A stretch of DNA of 5,534 nt from positions 1 to 5,534 of the forward strand of contig CAIYNH010000736.1 in the NCBI GenBank assembly GCA_903927495.1. Direction: 5' to 3'. Below, one piece after another: positions 1 to 5,534 of this stretch (position 1 is the first letter of the stretch; every line of letters begins with the position of its first letter). The stretch comes from an uncultured beta proteobacterium. GTDB lineage: Bacteria; Pseudomonadota; Gammaproteobacteria; Burkholderiales; Burkholderiaceae_C. The translations under genes and the position numbers were made by a program. The notes below the pieces were generated by a model that was not told the DNA's origin, did not search any database, and was given only the letters and a program-made list of their open reading frames with translations.

Positions 1-5
1 CTGGG

Positions 6-28
6 GAAAGCGGCAAGATGCCGCTTTC
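6..28 (-). terminator. Candidate transcription terminator hairpin after the HAD gene
   Basis: A perfect inverted repeat pairs ten bases (GAAAGCGGCA with TGCCGCTTTC) around a three-base loop, 77 bases past the HAD stop codon. On the minus strand the stem ends in CTTTC followed by CCCAG, so there is no proper uridine run. It could be a weak intrinsic terminator, part of a bidirectional one whose partner gene lies left of the window, or an RNA-stabilising 3' hairpin. Confidence 0.5.
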
Positions 29-104
29 ACAAGTGCCACGCCTGATTCCGATTTTTGTCGCATTTGCTTAGCGCGGATCAGGAAGTCTAATGTTGAATAA
101 ATTT

Positions 105-764
105 TCAGCAACTCTCTGACACAGGCAGCTCGGGGCAATCGTGGCGCACCAGATGGGCATTCAGATCGCGCCTGAGCTGCACCGCAGACTCAAAATGAAT
201 CCCCTGCCAGCCCAGCACTTTGGCCGCGTCAACGTTGCCCAGCACATCATCAATGAACACAGTTTGTGCGGAGTCGAGTTCAAACCGGTCTTGCAGCAGT
301 TGGTAAATAGCCGGTTCGGGCTTGATCAGAAACACATCAGCTGAAAAAATGCCACCGTCAAACCACTGCAAAAACTCAAATTTGCGCTCCAATGTCCGCG
401 CGTAGGGCGCTGACATGTTGGATAAGAAATACAGCTGTAACGCCCTTCCATCATGCACTAGTTGCTTCAATTGTGATAGCACATCGAGGGTACCGGCAAT
501 CGGCTCCAGGTGCTCACCAATACCCTGCACCAGCCCCGTCAAGGCTGCATGATCCAGCCTCAAACGAGCCGCAGACTGGTCGATCACCGCTTGCATCGGC
601 AGCGTGCCACGGTCAAAACCATGCCAGTCGGCGTGACCAAAAAGCGCTTTGGCCAAGGCCGCTGCCTGGCCCGGCAGACGCGTCTGTTCAGGAAACGCTT
701 GCGACACCAATTGCTGTGGCTGCCAGCCAAACAGCACCGCGCCAAAGTCAAACACCACGTTCAT
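105..764 (-). CDS. HAD-superfamily phosphatase, YihX-like
   Basis: This is a small cytoplasmic hydrolase of the haloacid dehalogenase superfamily, 219 residues, a normal size. Motif I is at the N-terminus: FDFGAVLF, with nucleophile Asp6. Motif II is LSN with Ser115, motif III is Lys148 in IKPEPAIY, and motif IV is FIDD with Asp172 and Asp173. A helical cap lies at about 15-85 and contains WHGFDRG, resembling the HxxERG segment of E. coli YihX. These features and the overall layout place it with YihX, which removes phosphate from alpha-glucose-1-phosphate. Position 8, usually the general-acid Asp, is Gly, as I recall it is in YihX. Its place 11 bases after pgi fits a hexose-phosphate substrate, but that is inference; other HAD enzymes of this type handle unrelated phosphates. 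The start is fixed by motif I falling at residue 6. There is no Shine-Dalgarno sequence, so coupling to pgi is likely. It appears to be the last gene of the unit. Confidence 0.85.
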   Translation of the reverse strand: MNVVFDFGAVLFGWQPQQLVSQAFPEQTRLPGQAAALAKALFGHADWHGFDRGTLPMQAVIDQSAARLRLDHAALTGLVQGIGEHLEPIAGTLDVLSQLKQLVHDGRALQLYFLSNMSAPYARTLERKFEFLQWFDGGIFSADVFLIKPEPAIYQLLQDRFELDSAQTVFIDDVLGNVDAAKVLGWQGIHFESAVQLRRDLNAHLVRHDCPELPVSESC

Positions 765-775
765 GGGTCAAGCGA

Positions 776-2344
776 TCAGTCGCGCAGCCGCGCCAGCAAC
801 CCCGCAGTGGAGGCATCCAAACCTGTTGCGTCGCCACTGCTTAAGCGAGCTTCAACATTCTTGGCCAGCACCTTGCCCAGCTCCACCCCCCATTGGTCAA
901 AACTGTTGATACCCCACAGCGAGCCGCTGACAAATACCCGGTGTTCCTGCAAGGCGATCAACGCCCCCAGGCTGCTTGGACTCAACTCATCAAGCAGCAA
1001 AAAAGTGCTGGGACGATTGCCCGCGAAGTGCTTGTGGCCACCGTTATCGACCTTGCCCAGCATCAGCGCCTGTGCTTGCGCCAGCACGTTGGCCAGCAGC
1101 AAGTTGTGGTGTCCCGGCAAATCGTGTTTAGGTGCCTTGACCGCCACAAACTCCACCGGCACCACGTCGGTGCCCTGGTGCAGCATCTGAAAGTAGGCAT
1201 GTTGCCCATTGGTGCCGGGCTCGCCCCAGATCACCGGTGCTGTGCCATACGGTAGCGCGGCACCCTCAGCGTCGACCCGCTTGCCGTTGCTTTCCATCTC
1301 GAGTTGCTGCAAATAAGCCGGGTAGCGTTTCAGCGCACTGTGGTACGGTGCCACACTGCGGCTGGTAAAGCCATGAAAATTGCGGTACCACAGATCCAGC
1401 AAACCCAAGCGCACTGGCAGGTTTTGCGCCAGCGGTGCCAGGCGAAAATGCTCGTCCATCGCGTGTGCACCACCCAGGAATTCTTTGAAACCCTGGGCGC
1501 CAATGGCGATCGCCAGTGGCAAACCAATCGCTGACCAGACCGAATAACGCCCCCCCACCCAATCCCAAAAACCGAAGGTTGAGCTTATGCCAAAAGCGTT
1601 AGCCGCTACAACATTGGTAGTAAGCGCAGCAAAATGCCGGGCAATGTCAGTGCCTCCCTGGGCCTCAAACCAGGCCTTGGCAGACTGCGCATTGGTCATG
1701 GTCTCAATGGTGGTGAAGGTTTTGCTGGCGATCAGAAACAGTGTGCTTGCCGGTTTGACCTTGCGTAGCACGGCGGCCAGTTCATGGCCATCCACATTCG
1801 AGACAAAGTGAAAGCGTTTACCGGGCAGCACAAATTCATCGAGTGCGAGCAGCGCCATTTGCGGCCCAAGATCCGAGCCGCCAATACCGATATTGACCAC
1901 ATCGGTGATGCCGGCATCGCCGCGCACCTGCTCCGCAAATGCCAGCATCGCAGCCAGTGTGGTGTGCACTTTAGTTAACTCATTTGCTACAAACTCTGTA
2001 GCTACCTGTGCTTCACTGACAAGCGGTACAGGCGGTTTTCTTAGCAACCAATGCATCACCGCGCGGAGCTCGGTGGTGTTAATGGCAGCCCCACTGAACA
2101 TGGCTTCGCGGTGTGATTCGAGCCCACTTTGGCGGGCCAGATCGAACAGCAATTGTTCGGTGCCCTGGTCCAGCAGGTTTTTCGACAGATCAGCAAACAC
2201 ATGGGGCGCACTTTGGCTAAAACACGCAAAGCGGCTGGGGTCGCTGGCAAAAGCGGCCCGAACGTCAAAGGAGCGACCACGTTCGTTGAACGTAGTCTGG
2301 AGAGCATCCCAAGCGGGGGTGCGGTCACAACGGGTTGTTTTCAT
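776..2344 (-). CDS. pgi: Glucose-6-phosphate isomerase
   Basis: Phosphoglucose isomerase (EC 5.3.1.9) interconverts glucose-6-phosphate and fructose-6-phosphate in the cytoplasm, serving glycolysis, gluconeogenesis and the supply of hexose phosphate for polysaccharides. The product has 522 residues from the chosen ATG. Two SIS-type sugar-phosphate-binding regions are visible (GIGGSDLGP near 153-161 and SKTFTT near 207-212). Family signatures DWVGGRYSVWSAIG and FDQWGVELGK are intact, as are the catalytic residues expected from the family: Arg266 (GGRYS), Glu351 (MESNGK), His382 (TNGQHA) and Lys491 (VELGK). It is about 27 residues shorter than E. coli Pgi, mainly in a surface segment just before GNRP. 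The frame runs up to a TTG at 2374 directly after the tal stop, but those ten extra residues match nothing known, so the ATG at 2344 is preferred. There is no normal ribosome binding site, which suggests coupling to tal translation. The HAD gene starts 11 bases after its stop. Confidence 0.96.
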   Translation of the reverse strand: MKTTRCDRTPAWDALQTTFNERGRSFDVRAAFASDPSRFACFSQSAPHVFADLSKNLLDQGTEQLLFDLARQSGLESHREAMFSGAAINTTELRAVMHWLLRKPPVPLVSEAQVATEFVANELTKVHTTLAAMLAFAEQVRGDAGITDVVNIGIGGSDLGPQMALLALDEFVLPGKRFHFVSNVDGHELAAVLRKVKPASTLFLIASKTFTTIETMTNAQSAKAWFEAQGGTDIARHFAALTTNVVAANAFGISSTFGFWDWVGGRYSVWSAIGLPLAIAIGAQGFKEFLGGAHAMDEHFRLAPLAQNLPVRLGLLDLWYRNFHGFTSRSVAPYHSALKRYPAYLQQLEMESNGKRVDAEGAALPYGTAPVIWGEPGTNGQHAYFQMLHQGTDVVPVEFVAVKAPKHDLPGHHNLLLANVLAQAQALMLGKVDNGGHKHFAGNRPSTFLLLDELSPSSLGALIALQEHRVFVSGSLWGINSFDQWGVELGKVLAKNVEARLSSGDATGLDASTAGLLARLRD

Positions 2345-2374
2345 AACTTGGGAGGAAACCTTTATTAATATCAA
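2345..2374 (-). promoter_or_regulatory. tal-pgi intergenic leader lacking a normal ribosome binding site
   Basis: The 30 bases between the tal stop and the pgi ATG are AT-rich at the upstream end. The only purine motif is AAAGG (2359-2363), 14 bases from the ATG, which is too far for good initiation. The expected Shine-Dalgarno position instead holds CCTCCC (2350-2355), which resembles the 16S anti-Shine-Dalgarno core. The inference is translational coupling with tal rather than independent initiation. Confidence 0.4.
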
Positions 2375-3322
2375 TCAAGCCGATAGCAATAGCTGATCGA
2401 GCTTGCCGGCATCGCTACAAAAAGCACGAATGCCTTCGGCCAACTTTTCAGTGGCCATGGCATCTTGATTCAGGGCCAAGCGGAAACCGGCCTCGTCCAG
2501 TGTGAGGTGCTGAAACTCCATCGCCTGGGCACTCGGCACGCTCAATGCCGGCATCAAAGTTGTCTTGTTAGCGGCCAGTTCGGCCAGCAATTCTGGGCTG
2601 ATGGTCAGCAGATCGCACCCCGCCAGCGCCGTGATCTGCCCGACATTGCGAAAACTCGCACCCATGACCTCGGTAGCAATACCAAACTTCTTGTAGTAGT
2701 TGAATATCTGCGTCACCGACTTCACGCCGGGGTCGTTGGCCAGAGCGTTGTCAGCCTCAACCCAACTCGTTCCCGCTGATTTCTTGTACCAATCGTAAAT
2801 CCGCCCGACAAAGGGCGAGATCAACTGCACCCGGGCCTGCCCACAAGCCACCGCCTGGCAGAACGAGAACAGCAGGGTAAGGTTGGTGTGAATACCCCGC
2901 TGCTCCAACTTGGCCGCCGCCTGAATACCCTCCCAGGTCGCAGCCACCTTGATCAGCACCCGGTCAATATGAATACCCTGCGCCTGGTACAGCTCGATGA
3001 TGCGCTCCGCCCGGGTCACGGTAGCGCTGGCATCAAAGCTCAGGCGGGCATCGACCTCGGTTGACACACGCCCGGGAATGATCGACAAAATCTCGCAACC
3101 AAAGCGCACCAGCAAGCGGTCGGTGATTTCATCCAGCGCGCGGTCCTGGTACTGGGCCACTGTGTCGGTCAGCAAGGACCGATAGTCCGGCTTTTGCACG
3201 GCCTTGAGAATCAGCGAAGGGTTGGTGGTGGCATCCGTGGGCTGGTAGGCTTCAATCTGCTTGAAGTCACCCGTGTCAGCGACCACGGTGGTGTATTGTT
3301 TAAGGGCATCGAGTTGGTTCAT
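2375..3322 (-). CDS. tal: Transaldolase
   Basis: Transaldolase (EC 2.2.1.2) is a cytoplasmic enzyme of the non-oxidative pentose phosphate pathway. It moves a dihydroxyacetone unit from sedoheptulose-7-phosphate to glyceraldehyde-3-phosphate, giving erythrose-4-phosphate and fructose-6-phosphate. The product has 315 residues from the chosen ATG, close to the 317 of E. coli TalB, which it resembles along its whole length. The Schiff-base lysine is Lys125 in VLIKVAATW. Asp16 (VADTGD) and Glu89 (STEVDAR) match TalB Asp17 and Glu96, and phosphate-site residues are kept in NLTLLFSF and SPFVGR. The frame extends seven codons upstream to a TTG at 3343, but the ATG at 3322 matches the TalB N-terminus better, so I start there. 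Neither start has a clear Shine-Dalgarno sequence. pgi follows after 30 bases; together the two enzymes connect pentose phosphates, fructose-6-phosphate and glucose-6-phosphate. Confidence 0.95.
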   Translation of the reverse strand: MNQLDALKQYTTVVADTGDFKQIEAYQPTDATTNPSLILKAVQKPDYRSLLTDTVAQYQDRALDEITDRLLVRFGCEILSIIPGRVSTEVDARLSFDASATVTRAERIIELYQAQGIHIDRVLIKVAATWEGIQAAAKLEQRGIHTNLTLLFSFCQAVACGQARVQLISPFVGRIYDWYKKSAGTSWVEADNALANDPGVKSVTQIFNYYKKFGIATEVMGASFRNVGQITALAGCDLLTISPELLAELAANKTTLMPALSVPSAQAMEFQHLTLDEAGFRLALNQDAMATEKLAEGIRAFCSDAGKLDQLLLSA

Positions 3323-3366
3323 GACCGCATTATCAAGCGACAACTGACTCGCCAGATACCAGGCAG

Positions 3367-4413
3367 TTACGCGAGCGCCACCACCGACACGCCATGATCA
3401 GCCAGGGTCAGCCCGATCTGCGCACCCGCCGACAGGACATCGGTCAGATCCGGCGAGACCACAAAAATGGGCCCGAGCGAGGTCTCAAAGGTGTATTCAA
3501 AAAAACTTCCCAGATAGGCCAGCTTGAGCAGTTTGGCCGCCAAACCAGTGCCATCACGGTGAATGTGCCAGGCCTCGGGCCGCACCGCCACCTTGACCGC
3601 GCCTGCGGCAACTGCGGTGCGCGAGGTGATCGACAGCGGCCCGAGTTGCACCACACCCGCAGCGTCGGCCACGCCCGGAAACAGCATCGCCTCGCCCATG
3701 AACCCCGCCACAAACTCACTGCCAGGGCGCTCATACATGTCTTGCGGTGTGCCCCGCTGCGCAATCAGACCGTCGTCCATCACGATGATCTGGTCGCTTA
3801 CGGCCAGCGCCTCGCTTTGGTCGTGCGTGACATACGCCACGGTCAGGTGCAAACGCTGCTGCAGGCTGCGGATTTCCTCGCGCATTTCCCGGCGCAAACG
3901 CGCGTCCAGATTGCTTAAAGGCTCATCAAACAATAGCACGCCAGGCTCCAGCACCAAGGCCCGCGCTAGTGCCACACGCTGCTGCTGACCGCCCGACAAC
4001 TCGCTGGGAAGGCGATCGTCATACCCCACCAAACCGACATTGCCCAGCGTTTCAACCGCGCGACGCAAGGCTTCAGCCTTCTCAATGCCTGACATCTTCA
4101 GGCCATACATCACGTTCTCAAGCACGTTCATGTGCGGAAACAAGGCGTAGCTTTGAAACATCATGCTGACGTTGCGCTCTGCTGGCCCGAGCGTGGTGAC
4201 ATCCTTGCCGTCCATGATGATTTGGCCTCCGGTGGGAGTCTCAAGCCCGGCAATCATGCGCAGCACCGTGGTTTTGCCACAACCTGAAGGCCCCAGAATG
4301 GTGGTCAGCGAGCCTTTTTCAATCTCAAAATTGACCCCCTTGATCACCAGAGGGGCACGCGTGTCGATGCCGTAGCGCTTGGTGATGTTCTTGAATTCAA
4401 CGCCGTGGTTCAT
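3367..4413 (-). CDS. ABC transporter ATP-binding protein, FbpC/PotA-type
   Basis: This is the cytoplasmic ATPase that powers the importer whose permease is encoded just upstream. From the chosen ATG the product has 348 residues, normal for the family. All motifs are intact: Walker [10 protein letters not shown] at 41-49 (Lys47), Q-loop Gln87 in [10 protein letters not shown], signature LSGGQQQR at 139-146, Walker B VLLFDEP with catalytic Glu164, D-loop SNLDA, and switch His197 in VTHDQSEA. Residues from about 240 to the end form a C-terminal TOBE-like regulatory domain. The frame could open at a TTG at 4440, but the ATG at 4413 has a good Shine-Dalgarno sequence (AGGAAA) and begins where homologues begin, so it is preferred. 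Ferric-iron import is the commonest role of relatives (FbpC/AfuC); polyamine or phosphonate import cannot be excluded. The stop lies 44 bases before tal, so read-through into the sugar-phosphate genes is plausible. Confidence 0.93.
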   Translation of the reverse strand: MNHGVEFKNITKRYGIDTRAPLVIKGVNFEIEKGSLTTILGPSGCGKTTVLRMIAGLETPTGGQIIMDGKDVTTLGPAERNVSMMFQSYALFPHMNVLENVMYGLKMSGIEKAEALRRAVETLGNVGLVGYDDRLPSELSGGQQQRVALARALVLEPGVLLFDEPLSNLDARLRREMREEIRSLQQRLHLTVAYVTHDQSEALAVSDQIIVMDDGLIAQRGTPQDMYERPGSEFVAGFMGEAMLFPGVADAAGVVQLGPLSITSRTAVAAGAVKVAVRPEAWHIHRDGTGLAAKLLKLAYLGSFFEYTFETSLGPIFVVSPDLTDVLSAGAQIGLTLADHGVSVVALA

Positions 4414-4418
4414 GCTGG

Positions 4419-4425
4419 TTTCCTG
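4419..4425 (-). promoter_or_regulatory. Shine-Dalgarno site of the ABC ATPase gene
   Basis: On the minus strand CAGGAAA precedes the ATG at 4413, with seven bases between AGGA and the start codon. This is the clearest ribosome binding site in the window, and it favours the ATG over the in-frame TTG 27 bases upstream. Confidence 0.7.
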
Positions 4426-4484
4426 AGAGCACTTGAACAAGCTCAGTGCGAACGGTAAAAAGTGAGTACAAGCTAGTGCAGCCG

Positions 4485-5534
4485 TTAGTGGATGGGCACG
4501 GCCTTGACGACAACGCCCGTTTGGCGCCGCCCGAGTTTGCGTTCACCCACCAAAAACTGGATCAGCGCAATGGCTGCCGACATCAGAATGATCAGCACCG
4601 TGCAATACGCCAGCGCCACGCCGTAGTCGCCGTTGCCGACCCGGCCAATGATGTAAGTGGTCGCCAGTTCATTCTCGGCGGTCACCAAAAAGATCACGGC
4701 ACTGACCGTGGTCATGGCCCGCACAAAGCTGTATACCAGCGCCGCGACCAGCGCTGGCTTAAGCAGCGGCAGCACCACATGACGCAGGGTTTGAAAGGTC
4801 GAAGCCCGCAGCATCAGTGAGGCTTCATCGAGCGACTTGTCCAATTGCTTGAAGGCGGCAGTGCCAGCCCGCACCCCGACCGGCAGGTTGCGAAACATGA
4901 AGCACAGCACGATGATGAGCCCGGTGCCGGTGAGTTCCACCGGTGGCACGTTAAATGCCAGGATGTAACTGACCCCCAGCACCGTACCCGGAATGGCAAA
5001 CGCCAGCAGCGCCACAAACTCAAACCAGCCTTGTCCGCGAAACTCGGTACGCGCCAGCAGGTAAGCAATCAGCAAGCCCACCGCCGCCGTCATCGGTGCC
5101 GACAAGCCCGCCAACTTGACCGTGGTAAAGAGCGAATTCCAGGCCGTGCCGGCCCACACCAGCCCAAACTGCCCCCACTCCAAGCCAAAGGCGGTGTTGA
5201 AATGGGCCAGTGTCAGGGTGTAATCGCGCCCCCAGGTTTGCACAAAACCACCGGCAAAGGCAAACAGATAGACCACCACGGTGAACCCGAGCCAGGGGTA
5301 CACCACCATGTTGAGAACCCGGCGCACACCTTCTGGCAGCGCCATGGGAATGCCCGCATCGCCCTTGCCGCTGACCGTGGTGTAGTTTTGTTTACCCAAC
5401 AGGCCGCGCTGCACGGCAAACACCGCCAGCGCAAAAACGGTCAGGATCCAGGCCAGCGAGGCTGCCCGCCCCTGGTCATATTGCGCCCCCACAATGGCAA
5501 AGAAGATGTCGGTTGACAGCACCGAAAACTGGCC
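4485..5534 (-). CDS. ABC transporter permease, FbpB/AfuB-type, C-terminal part (5' end outside window)
   Basis: This is an inner-membrane permease subunit of a binding-protein-dependent importer. The frame is open to the window edge, giving 349 visible residues and a TAA stop; the GTG at 5522 is an internal valine codon, not a start. Counting from the edge, hydrophobic segments lie near residues 24-42, 76-96, 132-160, 171-194, 202-216, 259-284 and 309-329. The cytoplasmic EAA loop, which docks on the ATPase, is at about 236-262 (core DEASLML, then HVVLPLL). The layout fits the end of a first permease domain, a linker, and a complete second domain, as in the duplicated FbpB/AfuB/ThiP proteins. 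That subfamily mostly carries ferric iron; thiamine, 2-aminoethylphosphonate and polyamine systems are related, and the sequence does not settle the substrate. The ATPase gene follows after 71 bases, and the binding-protein gene is probably upstream, outside the window. The usual glycine of the EAA loop is arginine here. The permease call is firm; the substrate is open. Confidence 0.88.
   Translation of the reverse strand, partial: GQFSVLSTDIFFAIVGAQYDQGRAASLAWILTVFALAVFAVQRGLLGKQNYTTVSGKGDAGIPMALPEGVRRVLNMVVYPWLGFTVVVYLFAFAGGFVQTWGRDYTLTLAHFNTAFGLEWGQFGLVWAGTAWNSLFTTVKLAGLSAPMTAAVGLLIAYLLARTEFRGQGWFEFVALLAFAIPGTVLGVSYILAFNVPPVELTGTGLIIVLCFMFRNLPVGVRAGTAAFKQLDKSLDEASLMLRASTFQTLRHVVLPLLKPALVAALVYSFVRAMTTVSAVIFLVTAENELATTYIIGRVGNGDYGVALAYCTVLIILMSAAIALIQFLVGERKLGRRQTGVVVKAVPIH

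Noticed and set aside
510..1190. 226-codon plus-strand open frame opposite the HAD and pgi genes
   Set aside because: It lies antisense to well-supported genes, its protein is rich in Arg, Ser and Cys with no recognisable domain, and long antisense frames are common at this GC content.
2345..2374. TTG-initiated ten-residue extension of Pgi
   Set aside because: The extension fills the intergenic gap exactly, matches nothing in Pgi homologues I recall, and the ATG at 2344 fits the family N-terminus.
2364..2390. Possible promoter for pgi (TATTAAT as a -10 element)
   Set aside because: No acceptable -35 element lies 16-18 bases upstream, and the stretch is simply AT-rich next to the tal stop.
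1893..2396. 167-codon plus-strand open frame opposite the start of pgi
   Set aside because: Its composition is Ser/Arg/Ala-rich and it has no motif; it overlaps the conserved N-terminal region of Pgi on the other strand.
4414..4484. Imperfect hairpin (GCACT ... AGTGC) between permease and ATPase genes
   Set aside because: Only about five base pairs form, with mismatches inside and no uridine run, so it is not a convincing attenuator or terminator; nothing else was seen in this 71-base gap.
4845..5516. 223-codon plus-strand open frame opposite the permease
   Set aside because: The His/Gln/Arg-rich product is the expected antisense shadow of hydrophobic membrane-protein codons.

Overview
The window looks like ordinary chromosome from a betaproteobacterium, probably Burkholderiales/Comamonadaceae (Rhodoferax- or Polaromonas-like). 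This placement rests on moderately high GC, the gene content, and protein sequences that read like that group (a short Pgi of about 522 residues, and a transaldolase starting [14 protein letters not shown]). It is an inference from memory, not a database result.

All five genes lie on the minus strand and read from the right edge to the left. First comes the 3' part of a binding-protein-dependent ABC permease of the FbpB/AfuB type (4485-5534, N-terminus outside the window), then its ATPase of the FbpC/PotA type (3367-4413). These are followed by transaldolase tal (2375-3322), glucose-6-phosphate isomerase pgi (776-2344) and a YihX-like HAD-family phosphatase (105-764). Intergenic gaps in order are 71, 44, 30 and 11 bases. 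A perfect 10-bp hairpin at 6-28, downstream of the last gene, is the best candidate for the end of the unit. Nothing inside the window is clearly a promoter.

Functionally there are two modules. The transporter pair would import a substrate delivered by a periplasmic binding protein encoded outside the window; ferric iron is the commonest substrate of this subfamily, but others are possible. Tal, Pgi and the HAD enzyme act on sugar phosphates. Tal links the non-oxidative pentose phosphate pathway to fructose-6-phosphate, Pgi interconverts fructose-6-phosphate and glucose-6-phosphate, and the HAD enzyme could dephosphorylate a hexose phosphate (E. coli YihX acts on alpha-glucose-1-phosphate). 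The tight spacing suggests tal-pgi-HAD are cotranscribed, possibly by read-through from the transporter genes.

Ttal, Pgi and the ATPase retain every catalytic motif checked. I see no mobile element, CRISPR array, tRNA, rRNA or convincing new system. The points worth a second look are small: the junction of the two modules, start codons without usual ribosome binding sites, a HAD motif I lacking its second aspartate, and an atypical EAA loop in the permease.
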